From the NCBI RefSeq assembly GCF_000472525.1, contig NZ_AWZT01000022.1:45888-109887 (forward strand): a stretch of DNA of 64,000 bases, in the 5' to 3' direction. The DNA is from Paraburkholderia dilworthii (lineage in GTDB: Bacteria > Pseudomonadota > Gammaproteobacteria > Burkholderiales > Burkholderiaceae). A model generated the notes under the pieces. It was not told where the DNA came from and made no database searches. It saw nothing but the letters and a program-made list of their open reading frames with translations. The translations under genes and the position numbers were made by a program. Positions 39,438 through 47,007 of this stretch are shown here, one piece after another. Each line of letters starts with the position of its first letter. Within the stretch, counting starts at the first letter, position 1.

Positions 39438-40160
39438 ATGGACCGAAAGTCGAAACTGCGACAGATCGCCGTCGGCGCGATCATGGCGTTGGGGGTAGCA
39501 CAAGGCGCATGCGCTCAGGCTCAGCCTGAGAACAATGGAACATCGGGTGTGGTTGCCCAAGCGGGTACGACAACCGCGCTGCCGGCCACACCGCTGCCGG
39601 CGCAGACACAAGTTCAGACCTCCGCACTCACGCCTGACGAAGCAAAGCAATCCGCTGCGGGGAACGTCGCGGAATTGCAGCAGATGATCAAGGGCTCCGA
39701 ACTCAGCGAATTGCGCACCACGTACAACGGCAGCTATGGAACCAGCTTGCTGTTCCACGGCAAGGAGATGACGTACTACGTGGCGTTGTTCCAGCAGAAG
39801 AACTTCTGGCGCGTGATCAAGACTCAGGACGCGGCGCGCGCCCAAATGATCTATCGCGATTTCGTGCGCCAGACGGTGCAACTGTCGGACGTTGAAATTC
39901 GCCGCACGCAACTCGAGGCGCAGAAGGCGTTCACCGAACGTATGATTGCGTTATCGCAGAACCGCGCGAACCGTCTGCAAGCCGATCTCGACGTTGCCCG
40001 CCAGCAGCAGACCATTGTGGCGAACCAGCAGCAGCAGACGCGCGCAGAAGCGGTGGCGCTCGCTCAGCAGAAGGCTTCCGCGCAGGACCAACTGCGTGCG
40101 GCCCAGCGCCAGGTGCGCGAACTTCAGCGGCAACTCGAAAGCGGCTTGCCCGTTCACTGA
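39438..40160 (+). CDS. DUF2968 domain-containing exported protein
   Basis: A 240-residue protein with a signal peptide ending near GACAQA (about residue 30). A Thr/Pro/Ala linker follows, then the DUF2968 region: NVAELQQMIKGSELSELRTTYNGSYGTSLLFHG in two blocks, and YYVALFQQKNFWRVIKTQD. The C-terminal 100 residues form a Gln/Ala/Arg-rich coiled coil (QLEAQKAFTERMIALSQNRA). The family is confined to Burkholderia relatives and of unknown function; a periplasmic coiled-coil scaffold is plausible. It starts 49 bp after the sigma-54 activator and may be cotranscribed or controlled by it. Confidence 0.85.
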   Translation: MDRKSKLRQIAVGAIMALGVAQGACAQAQPENNGTSGVVAQAGTTTALPATPLPAQTQVQTSALTPDEAKQSAAGNVAELQQMIKGSELSELRTTYNGSYGTSLLFHGKEMTYYVALFQQKNFWRVIKTQDAARAQMIYRDFVRQTVQLSDVEIRRTQLEAQKAFTERMIALSQNRANRLQADLDVARQQQTIVANQQQQTRAEAVALAQQKASAQDQLRAAQRQVRELQRQLESGLPVH

Positions 40161-40183
40161 GCCAGGCCGTCTGACGGCCCAAT

Positions 40184-40225
40184 CCAGAGCCGGGCGCAAC
40201 GGCGCCCGAACGCCGCCCGGCCTGG
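40184..40225 (+). terminator. GC-rich hairpin after the DUF2968 gene
   Basis: GCCGGGCG (40189-40196) pairs with CGCCCGGC (40214-40221) and CCAG with CTGG outside. An alternative inner stem GGGCGC/GCGCCC also exists. No T-run follows, so it may be a terminator of reduced strength or an mRNA 3'-end stabiliser. Confidence 0.4.
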
Positions 40226-40325
40226 TGACACGACGCATCGGCCGGACAGCATTCCCCTTCGCGCCAATCGCGCGCCTGCTTACCGCCTGGCTTCTTCAGC
40301 GTGCGGTTCACTTCGCGCAGCGGGG

Positions 40326-40520
40326 CTAGCGCGGCTTCTTTTTCTCCACCGGCTGATCCTTTTCCGACGCCCGATGCGGCTGGTTCTCATGGACCGCGAT
40401 CGGGTCGCTTGCAGGGAAGCTCTCTTCCAGCGCCTCATCGAGACGGCTATCGATCGAGTCGATTTCCGGCTCCGGCTGCTTTCCCGCGGATGGCGACGCA
40501 CTGTGCTTCTTGCTCGTCAT
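40326..40520 (-). CDS. Small conserved acidic protein with SFPASDP motif
   Basis: A 64-residue hydrophilic protein. Its centre reads DSRLDEALEESFPASDPIAV, a motif I recognise from a family of small uncharacterised proteobacterial proteins. The flanks are Lys/Ser/Pro-rich and no membrane segment is present. An AGGGAG site lies 7 bp before the ATG at 40520. It is transcribed alone, facing the DUF2968 gene. The 338 bp upstream (40521-40858) hold no convincing gene. Confidence 0.75.
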   Translation of the reverse strand: MTSKKHSASPSAGKQPEPEIDSIDSRLDEALEESFPASDPIAVHENQPHRASEKDQPVEKKKPR

Positions 40521-40858
40521 GACAGGCTCCCTCTGAACTAAGTCGACGATTGAGCATAGCGCAAAGGCCGCACCGGCGTCATTGGCCGCATGGCATAGGG
40601 CGCACACGTCGGCATTCGTTCGGGAGCGCGCGCATCGGCGCCGGCCGCGCGAGCCCAAACATTGAAAAAGAGTTTGAAACGTGAGTGTATGGGCTCGTTT
40701 TCCGAGTGTCGCAGGAACGCAGCGCGGAAAAAACAATCACTGACCGCTCGCGTGGACCGTTCGGTCGGCCAGCCTGCCGCGAACCTGCAATCTCCGGCCT
40801 GGGAGGACCGCAAACGTAATCGGCTAACGAAGCCGCGAACCACGAGGCAACCAAAACC

Positions 40859-41083
40859 ATGAACAGAAAACCGTTGCGCCCAAAGCGTTTCAACGCTTCA
40901 CACGTGGTGGAGGCAGAGTTGGAGCATCTGGAATGGGCGACGAAGCAACCGGCACAACGGATGCTGGACCCCGGCTACTGGCGGCGTCGCGTGTTGGCGG
41001 TCAAATGCAGGTTTGAGCTAACAGAACAACAGGTGGCGAGGGTGGAGAAAATTCTGCAACGGCTCGCTGCTCTGACGGAGTAA
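40859..41083 (+). CDS. Small hypothetical protein
   Basis: A 74-residue basic protein, not recognised. The N-terminus is Arg/Lys-rich (NRKPLRPKRFNASHVVEAEL), followed by LDPGYWRRRVLAVK and an amphipathic helix FELTEQQVARVEKILQRLAA. The composition suggests a small helical, possibly nucleic-acid-binding protein. It faces the hfq2 gene and shares a hairpin terminator with it. Confidence that it is real rests on protein-like helix periodicity and its tidy placement, not on family recognition. Confidence 0.55.
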   Translation: MNRKPLRPKRFNASHVVEAELEHLEWATKQPAQRMLDPGYWRRRVLAVKCRFELTEQQVARVEKILQRLAALTE

Positions 41084-41107
41084 CCGGCGCCGCGCGGGCG
41101 CCCGGTT
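41082..41107. terminator. Shared hairpin between convergent small gene and hfq2
   Basis: AACCGG-CGCC pairs with GGCG-c-CCGGTT around GCGCG, a 10-bp stem with one bulged C. It fills the 29-bp gap between two convergent stop codons, so it could end transcription from both sides, though T-runs are minimal. Confidence 0.55.
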
Positions 41108-41112
41108 GCCGT

Positions 41113-41592
41113 TTATGCGTGGCCGCCGTTGCTGCCGCCGCCACCGTGATTGCCGTGGTTGCCGCCGTCGCCACCCGTGCCGAACAGGCGCCGGCGGCGC
41201 GTCACGACGACGGGGGCGTCCGACGCGCTGCCGCGCTCGGTCGTGGGCCGGTCGGACGATGGCGCACCGTACGATTCGCGCGGTTCACGCGGTTCCCGAT
41301 GCTCGCGCGGCTCACGCGAGCCGTGCGGCCCGCGCGTGGTGTGTTCGCCATGCGACGGACGGCCCGCGCGCGGAGCCGGACGGGTTCCGGTATCGAGCTG
41401 GACCGTCGAGATAGCACGCTTATAGATGCCTTGCAGGCCGACCGGCGTGCGCAGCATCACCAGGTACTGATCGAACGACTCGATGCACCCTGTCAGGCGA
41501 ATGCCGTTGACAAGATAGATCTCAACGCGCTTTCGTTCTTTGCGCGCAGCGTTCATGAAGTCGTTTTGCGGATGCGATTCTGCGGAAGCCAT
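41113..41592 (-). CDS. hfq2: Hfq-family RNA chaperone with long tail (Hfq2-like)
   Basis: A 159-residue protein. Residues 10-68 form an Sm/Hfq core: FMNAARKERKRVEIYLVNGI is the distal start, RLTGCIESFDQYLVMLR the Sm1 motif and GIYKRAISTVQLD the Sm2 motif. Canonical Hfq has YKHAIS at Sm2; here His is Arg. The C-terminal 90 residues are unusual: Arg/Glu/Pro/His repeats (SREPREHREPREPRES), then a Gly/His/Asn-rich end (GNHGNHGGGGSNGGHA). This fits the second, longer Hfq of Burkholderia rather than the short hflX-linked Hfq. It would act in small RNA-mRNA pairing. No strong ribosome site is seen before the ATG. Confidence 0.88.
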   Translation of the reverse strand: MASAESHPQNDFMNAARKERKRVEIYLVNGIRLTGCIESFDQYLVMLRTPVGLQGIYKRAISTVQLDTGTRPAPRAGRPSHGEHTTRGPHGSREPREHREPREPRESYGAPSSDRPTTERGSASDAPVVVTRRRRLFGTGGDGGNHGNHGGGGSNGGHA

Positions 41593-41880
41593 TGGACAAT
41601 TCAGGTTAGAAAGACGGTTGTTCGCCGCGATTCTACCCTGTGTGGGGGCAGAACGCGCGGTGGGCGAACTGCGTTCACTATAACGGCTTGCGCTGACATA
41701 AGCACCTGATAACTATTGGCTGTAACGTTGAGTTACGAAATCCGCCGGCCAGCGCACGGCTTCTTCGGCCACAGGTCGCGCTTCGCTGTGCCGATGGCGG
41801 AAAAAGCTGGCAGGAGAGGCGGCACTGGGGAATAAATCGCCGGTCGGCAGCGTTTAGTCAGGGATGGTGGTCGGGTGGTA

Positions 41881-42096
41881 AAGCACCAACTCTGGTCGAC
41901 CGCCTTGCATGGGACCAGAGTAGGCGCTTTGCATGAGGTGGGAGTAAGTGCTAAAGCACCAACTCCCACCGACAGCTACAGCACCAACTCTGGTCGACCG
42001 CCTTGCATGGGACCAGAGTAGGTGCTTTGCATGGGGTGGGAGTAAGTGCTAAAGCACCAACTCCCACCGACAGCTAAAGCACCAACTCTGGTCGAC
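41881..42096. repeat. 98-bp tandem repeat with nested hairpins upstream of the ECF sigma unit
   Basis: Two full copies of a 98-bp unit (from 41882 and 41980) and the first 19 bp of a third (from 42078), differing at only three positions. Each unit holds two inverted repeats. The first is AGCACC-aa-CTCTGGTC pairing with GACCAGAG-ta-GGTGCT, perfect in copy 2. The second is GTGGGAGT-aa-GTGCT pairing with AGCAC-ca-ACTCCCAC. The truncated third copy ends directly at the AAAGGAG ribosome site of the following lipoprotein gene. The preceding 41593-41880 hold no gene. Confidence 0.92.
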
Positions 42097-42109
42097 AAAG
42101 GAGACTCAC

Positions 42110-42253
42110 ATGAAAGCAGCTCGCATTCTCAGCGTCACGATCATGCTGTTCACGCTCGCGTTGGGCTCGCTCGCCACCAGCGCCTGCACGTCCACGGCCG
42201 ACAACAGCGCGTCCAGTACCAACGGTGGCAGCGGCAGCGGCGGCGGCTACTGA
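42110..42253 (+). CDS. Small lipoprotein-like secreted peptide
   Basis: A 47-residue product with a signal peptide (MKAARILSVTIMLFTLALGS), a borderline lipobox LATSAC and a short Ser/Asn/Gly tail ending GSGSGGGY. A strong AAAGGAG site lies 6 bp before the ATG. It is the first gene of a small unit with an ECF sigma factor and anti-sigma factor, 14 bp before the sigma start, so it may be a sensor, a target or a decoy for envelope stress. Function is unknown. Confidence 0.72.
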   Translation: MKAARILSVTIMLFTLALGSLATSACTSTADNSASSTNGGSGSGGGY

Positions 42254-42267
42254 ACGCCGCGCACCGG

Positions 42268-42798
42268 GTGAGTTTTGAAGCCGAAGTGATCTCGTGGCTC
42301 CCGCAGCTGCGCCGCTATGCGCGCGCGCTGACGGGTGACCGCGCATGGGCCGACGACCTGGTACAGGATACGGCGGAGCGCGCGCTCGCGCGCTGGGCGG
42401 CATTCCGGCCCAACAGCAACCTGCGCGCGTGGCTGCTCACCATCCTGCGGCATCTTTATATCGATCAGCTACGCGGCCGCCGCGAGATCGCCGTCGACGA
42501 AGAAAGCGCCCCCTGGCGCAATCTCGAAGCGCCGCCGCGCGAGGTCGACGGTCTCGTGCTGCGCGATCTTCAGCGCGCGCTGTATTGCCTCCCGGTCGAA
42601 CAGCGCGAGGTGCTGTTGCTCGTCTGCGTGGAGGAACTGACTTATCAGGAGACTTCGAAGGCGCTTGGCGTGCCGGTCGGCACGGTGATGTCGCGTCTGT
42701 CGCGCGCGCGCGAACATCTGCGCGTGTTGCTGGAAGAACCCGCTCAGGGGCCGGCGCACAAGGTGCCGCCGCTGAAAGTAGTGAGAAACCCGCGATGA
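42268..42798 (+). CDS. ECF-type RNA polymerase sigma factor
   Basis: A 176-residue group IV sigma factor. Region 2 is seen in LRRYARALTGDRAWADDLVQ and DTAERALARWAAF with NLRAWLLTILRHLYIDQLR, region 4 in LYCLPVEQREVLLLVCVEEL and YQETSKALGVPVGTVMSRLS. The GTG at 42268 gives a product of normal ECF length. The frame continues upstream only through the repeat and lipoprotein in a non-coding frame. It is coupled to the anti-sigma gene by ATGA. It likely senses envelope or oxidative stress. Confidence 0.92.
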   Translation: MSFEAEVISWLPQLRRYARALTGDRAWADDLVQDTAERALARWAAFRPNSNLRAWLLTILRHLYIDQLRGRREIAVDEESAPWRNLEAPPREVDGLVLRDLQRALYCLPVEQREVLLLVCVEELTYQETSKALGVPVGTVMSRLSRAREHLRVLLEEPAQGPAHKVPPLKVVRNPR

Positions 42799-43658
42799 AT
42801 AACGACTACGATTCCAGCTTGCCCGACGGGGTGGACCTGCGAGGGCTGTCGGCGTTTGTCGACGGTGAGGTGTCGGACGCGGAACGCGAACGCATCGCGA
42901 TGCTGCTCGACGCGCATCCGCAAGCCGCTGTGCGCGTCGCCGCCTGGCGCGCGCAAAAAGCTGCGCTGCGGGTCTTGTGCGGCGTGCCGCGCGAAAACAC
43001 GCATCGCGCGCCCGAGAACCACGCCGAATCCACCGCACGCGCAGCACATGACGCCGATGAACCTGCCGTCATCGTGCTGCGAGCGCGCACGCCGTGGTGG
43101 CGGCGAATGGGAATGGCCGCATGCTGGCTCGCAGTGGGCGCGGGCCTCGCGCTCGCGCTGGGACCGCTCGCGCCGCGGTTGACTGGCGGCGCGTGGAGCG
43201 GTCTCGGTGCGCAGGCGCCGAGCTTCGCCGAACGCGCTGACGTCGCGTATGCAGTCTATACGCCGGAGCGGCGGCATCCAGTGGAAGTCGCGGCGAACGA
43301 AGAAGAGCATCTGATCAACTGGCTCTCCAAACGCCTGAACCGGCCGCTTTCGGTGCCGTCGCTACAGGAGTACGGCTATTCGCTCGTGGGCGGCCGTCTA
43401 CTGCCCGGCGAAGCGGGGCCGGCCGCGCAGTTCATGTACGAGAACCGCACCGGCGCGCGGCTCACGCTATACGTGACCGGCACTGCGCGTGACGAGACCG
43501 CGTTTCGCCTGCTGCGCGACGGCAACCGGCGCACCTTCTACTGGATCAGCGACGGCATGGGTTACGCGCTGTCGGGACCGATTGCGGAGGGCAAGCTGCG
43601 CTCGATTGCCGTCGACGTGTGCAGTGCGCTCGGCGGCAAGCCCGAAGCGTGGCAGTAG
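42795..43658 (+). CDS. Membrane anti-sigma factor
   Basis: A 287-residue protein with a cytoplasmic anti-sigma-like N-terminus (LRGLSAFVDGEVSDAERERI, residues 16-35). One membrane helix follows (MGMAACWLAVGAGLALALGPL, about 106-126), then a periplasmic domain (DVAYAVYTPERRHPVEVA, GGRLLPGEAGPAAQFMYEN, LTLYVTGTARDETAFRLLRD). The layout matches transmembrane regulators that hold ECF sigma factors until an envelope signal arrives. No HxxxCxxC zinc motif is visible. The start overlaps the sigma stop by 4 bp, giving a stoichiometric pair. Confidence 0.9.
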   Translation: MNNDYDSSLPDGVDLRGLSAFVDGEVSDAERERIAMLLDAHPQAAVRVAAWRAQKAALRVLCGVPRENTHRAPENHAESTARAAHDADEPAVIVLRARTPWWRRMGMAACWLAVGAGLALALGPLAPRLTGGAWSGLGAQAPSFAERADVAYAVYTPERRHPVEVAANEEEHLINWLSKRLNRPLSVPSLQEYGYSLVGGRLLPGEAGPAAQFMYENRTGARLTLYVTGTARDETAFRLLRDGNRRTFYWISDGMGYALSGPIAEGKLRSIAVDVCSALGGKPEAWQ

Positions 43659-43811
43659 CGCTCGCTGCTGCTTTGCGCGATGCTTGCTGTATCCGACGGC
43701 TGTGTCCACGGTGGCTCGTCGCGCATGTCACGCGCGCCGCGCTGACGCACCAGGCGTCGGCGAGTGCACGAACAAACGGGCGCGAGCCATTTCGCCTCTG
43801 AAGGAGACTTC

Positions 43812-45389
43812 TTGATTCGCAACCTGCCGCCGAAAGTCTCCGCCGCGCAGTTCGACCGCGCGCTCGCCGCCTGGCGGTCGATTGTCGGCGAGCCGCACGT
43901 CGTCAACTCGGCGGCCGGTCTCTCCGCCTATCTCGATCCGTTCGCGCCGGGCGAGCGCGAGGCGTTCGCAGCGAGCGCCGCGCTGCTGCCCGCATCCGTC
44001 GATGAAATTCGCGCGGTGCTGCGCGTGGCGAATCAATACCGCATTCCATTGTGGACCGTCTCTACGGGGCGCAATTTCGCGTACGGCGGCGCCGCGCCGC
44101 GTCTGACTGGTTCGGTCGTACTCGATCTGCAGAGGATGAACCGCATCGTCGAAGTCAACGAGACGCTCGCCTACGCGCTCGTCGAACCCGGCGTGAGCTA
44201 CTTCGATCTGCATGCGCACTTGCGCGACAAGGGCTACAGGCTGTGGGTCGATCCGCCGGCGGCGGGCTGGGGCAGCGTGGTCGGCAATACGCTCGAACGC
44301 GGCTTCGGCTACACGCCATACGGCGATCATGCGGCCACGCAATGCGGGATGGAAGTGGTGCTGGCCAGCGGCGACGTGTTGCGAACCGGGATGGGCGCAA
44401 TCGACACGAGCACCGCATGGCAGCTTTACCAGCCCGGTTACGGACCTTCGTTCGACGCAATGTTCATGCAGTCGAACTACGGCATCGTCACCAAGCTCGG
44501 CGTCTGGCTGATGCCCGCGCCGCCCGCGTATCTGCTCGGTGAAATCCAGTTTCACGATGAAACCGATCTCGAGGCTATCGTCGATATATTGCGGCCGTTG
44601 CGGCTCGACGAAACGATCCGCAACCAGGCGGTGATCGAAGGCGGCTTGCGCCGCGCAGCCGGATTGTCGGCACGCGCGCAATGGTACGACGGCCTTGGCG
44701 CGATGCCCGAAAGCGCGGTTGCCGCGATGCTCGACAAGCTGAACGTCGGCCGATGGAATCTGCATTTCGCGTTGTACGGTACGCTCGAACTGATCGACGC
44801 GCGCTACGCGATCGTGCAGCGCGCATTCGCACACGTGCCGCACGCGCGGTTTTTCGCCAGGCGTTATGCGGGCGATGCACAGCCCACCGCAGGCGGCGAC
44901 CGCAATCTCGCCGGCATCCCTGCGATGAGCGCGTTTCGCATGCTCGACTGGCGCGGCGGCGCGGGCGCGCACGTGGACTTCGCGCCGGTGTGTCCCGCGA
45001 CCGGGCGCGATGCGCTGCGCCAATACTTCATGGTGAAGGCGCGCGCGGCCGAATATGGCTTCGATTACTACGGCGGCTTTACGGCGGGCGTGCGTCATCT
45101 GCATCACATTTTTGCGGCAATCTTCGATCGCGACGATGCAAGCCAGGTCGAGCAGGCCAGCGCGTTGTTGCGCTCGCTAATGAGCGATGCGCGCGCGGCC
45201 GGTTACGGCCAATATCGCGCGCATCTCGCGTATATGGATTTCGCCGCCGCGCAATACAGCTTCAACGACGGCGCGTTGCTGCGGCTGTCGGAAACGATCA
45301 AGGACGCGCTCGACCCCAACGGCATTCTCGCGCCGGGCAAGCAGGGCATCTGGCCGGCGGCGTGGCGCGAGCGGCGCGGTTATACGTGA
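43812..45389 (+). CDS. FAD-linked oxidase of the vanillyl-alcohol oxidase / 4-cresol dehydrogenase family
   Basis: A flavoprotein of about 525 residues. The FAD-binding PCMH domain spans about residues 40-210 (NQYRIPLWTVSTGRNFAYGG, YALVEPGVSYFDLHAHLRD, DPPAAGWGSVVGNTLERGFG, YTPYGDHAATQCGMEVVLAS). The C-terminal cap domain includes FAPVCPATGRDALRQYFMV and GILAPGKQGIW near the end. This is closest to vanillyl-alcohol oxidase, eugenol oxidase and p-cresol methylhydroxylase large subunits, which oxidise para-substituted phenols. The TTG at 43812 is chosen because AAGGAGA sits 5 bp upstream; an ATG at 43764 is the alternative. The covalent-FAD residue cannot be assigned by eye, and no cytochrome c partner lies next to it. 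Confidence 0.85.
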   Translation: MIRNLPPKVSAAQFDRALAAWRSIVGEPHVVNSAAGLSAYLDPFAPGEREAFAASAALLPASVDEIRAVLRVANQYRIPLWTVSTGRNFAYGGAAPRLTGSVVLDLQRMNRIVEVNETLAYALVEPGVSYFDLHAHLRDKGYRLWVDPPAAGWGSVVGNTLERGFGYTPYGDHAATQCGMEVVLASGDVLRTGMGAIDTSTAWQLYQPGYGPSFDAMFMQSNYGIVTKLGVWLMPAPPAYLLGEIQFHDETDLEAIVDILRPLRLDETIRNQAVIEGGLRRAAGLSARAQWYDGLGAMPESAVAAMLDKLNVGRWNLHFALYGTLELIDARYAIVQRAFAHVPHARFFARRYAGDAQPTAGGDRNLAGIPAMSAFRMLDWRGGAGAHVDFAPVCPATGRDALRQYFMVKARAAEYGFDYYGGFTAGVRHLHHIFAAIFDRDDASQVEQASALLRSLMSDARAAGYGQYRAHLAYMDFAAAQYSFNDGALLRLSETIKDALDPNGILAPGKQGIWPAAWRERRGYT

Positions 45390-45507
45390 GCATCAGGCGA
45401 GGCGTCAGATAAGCAGGACGCGAGCACCAAGTCAGCATTAGACAGGCATTACTGAGGAATCAGGCGAGTATTGCGTTCGCTGCGTGACATAACAGGCGGA
45501 TCAACGC

Positions 45508-45918
45508 ATGGACCGGCGCACCTTCATGATGACGAGTGCATGGTTTTCCACCGCGGCGGGCTCGGCGTGGCTCTCACTTGCGCACGCTGCGGCGCGTGGC
45601 GCCACATTTGCGATTGCCGATTCCACGCTCGCGTTCAGTGCTGCGTTTGCCCGCTACGCCGCCGCAATTAAATTGCCGATATTCGAAACCGGCGACGATG
45701 TCGGCTTGCTCTGGCACACGAAGCTTGCGCCGAAGTTCGGTGCGTCGGCAAACGAAAACACCGCGCCGTGGCTAATAGGCGTGACGCGTGCATCCGACTA
45801 TTTCGTGCTCAAGGAACTCGCCACGCGTGCGACGCATCGCATTGAGCACAGCCATGAGCACAGTCACGAGCGAAACACTCAGTCCGCTCACGTGAGCTTT
45901 GTATTCGCCCCGCGCTAG
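45508..45918 (+). CDS. Hypothetical protein with N-terminal export-like segment
   Basis: A 136-residue protein, not recognised. The N-terminus MDRRTFMMTSAWFSTAAGSA resembles a short twin-arginine leader, followed by LSLAHAAARG as a possible cleavage region. The rest (FAIADSTLAFSAAFARYAAA, ETGDDVGLLWHTKLAPKFGA, GVTRASDYFVLKELATRA) has no known motif, and there is a His/Glu/Ser-rich stretch (HRIEHSHEHSHE) near the end. It may bind metal through that stretch. It follows the flavoprotein by 118 bp and may be its partner. It overlaps the convergent DUF1571 gene by 4 bp. Confidence 0.6.
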   Translation: MDRRTFMMTSAWFSTAAGSAWLSLAHAAARGATFAIADSTLAFSAAFARYAAAIKLPIFETGDDVGLLWHTKLAPKFGASANENTAPWLIGVTRASDYFVLKELATRATHRIEHSHEHSHERNTQSAHVSFVFAPR

Positions 45919-46958
45919 AATTTATAAGCCTTGTTTTTCGCATCGAAAGTCGAATCGTCGAAATTTTTCGGCGTGATCGTTTCGAACACGATCTTCTCGA
46001 AGATGCGCCCATCGTTGTCATAAGACTCGACCGTGCGGAAATACGGGTGCCGCAAATCGAGCCCAAGCGTTTCTTTCTTCGCATAGAACTGCGGCTGGCC
46101 CGTTGGCGTCTCGAATGTGAACGCGACTATGCGCACGCCGTCGATCGTATTCACTTCGATCTGCGTGGAGCGCGGCAAGCCGGCCTCGATATATTTCTTG
46201 CCCTCGGCGAGATATTGCCCGGCAATATATTCGGTGCCGAGATCGCGCACGTCATGATTAGATTGGGAGCGGGCGAGGGCTCCGTTCAGAGACGTCCATA
46301 ACGGCATCACGTTCATGATGCCGCCCAGGTGTCCGTACATTTCGTCCGTGCGTTTGGACTCGTCATAGATGATTTCCTGGCCTGCATGCGCGCCGTCGGG
46401 CAGCCACTTCGCGTAGATGCGCAGCGGGTCGTGCGCGACCCGCACGAGCATATGGTCCGGCTTGTCGGGCCACTTGCCGCGAATGCGTTCCGACCGCGAC
46501 ATCGTGAATTCATACGACGCGTAGCCGTTCGGCCCTTCCTTGATATAGCGCGGCAGCGCGAGCGGATCGAGCGACTTGAAGAGCGCGACAAGTTGCTCGT
46601 CGTCGAGCGCTTCGAGCGCACCGCTCTGTTGCGCGGCGCGCAGCCATTTGACCTGCTGATCCAGCGTCAGTTTGCCGACCTGCGACGCCGGCGTGGAAGG
46701 CGCCTTGACGGCGCTCGCGGTTTCGAGCGGCGGCGGCTTGTCGTCGTTTTGCGCGAATGCGGGCGCTGCCGCCAAGCTCGCCGCGCCGGCCATCAGCGCG
46801 CCGAGCAACAGTGTGCGAAAGCGCAACGTGTCAAAGCGCAACGTGTGCGGCGCGTTGCGAAGCGCCGCGCGCGCTGACGCCGTGCCGCAGGCGTTAGCGC
46901 CAGCATCGTTCTGCATGAAACGGACAATGCGCAGACGTGCGAACAGGCGGTGCGTCAT
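45915..46958 (-). CDS. DUF1571 domain-containing exported protein
   Basis: A 347-residue protein with a long N-terminal signal region (LLGALMAGAASLAAAPAFAQ). The DUF1571 pattern follows: YASYEFTMSRSERIRGKWPD, DHMLVRVAHDPLRIYAKWLP, DGAHAGQEIIYDESK and VDTIDG-like strands leading to KIVFETITPKNFDD. The fold is predicted to resemble LolA-type periplasmic lipid carriers, but function is unknown. The start at 46958 has GGAGA 5 bp upstream. It is the last gene of the fatty-acid operon, 49 bp after fadD, which hints at a lipid-related envelope role. Confidence 0.82.
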   Translation of the reverse strand: MTHRLFARLRIVRFMQNDAGANACGTASARAALRNAPHTLRFDTLRFRTLLLGALMAGAASLAAAPAFAQNDDKPPPLETASAVKAPSTPASQVGKLTLDQQVKWLRAAQQSGALEALDDEQLVALFKSLDPLALPRYIKEGPNGYASYEFTMSRSERIRGKWPDKPDHMLVRVAHDPLRIYAKWLPDGAHAGQEIIYDESKRTDEMYGHLGGIMNVMPLWTSLNGALARSQSNHDVRDLGTEYIAGQYLAEGKKYIEAGLPRSTQIEVNTIDGVRIVAFTFETPTGQPQFYAKKETLGLDLRHPYFRTVESYDNDGRIFEKIVFETITPKNFDDSTFDAKNKAYKF

Positions 46959-47007
46959 CGAACTCTCCGAAAGGGTGGCGCAAGACATCATGCAAGCGCC
47001 TTGCCTG

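Noticed and set aside
40662..40862. A 66-codon open frame between the SFPASDP gene and the 74-residue gene
   Set aside because: No ribosome site, Arg/Lys/Pro-rich random composition, and it overlaps the better-placed following gene.
41881..42096. Repeat array considered as a CRISPR
   Set aside because: Only two full 98-bp copies, no unique spacers, internal hairpins in every unit and no cas genes.
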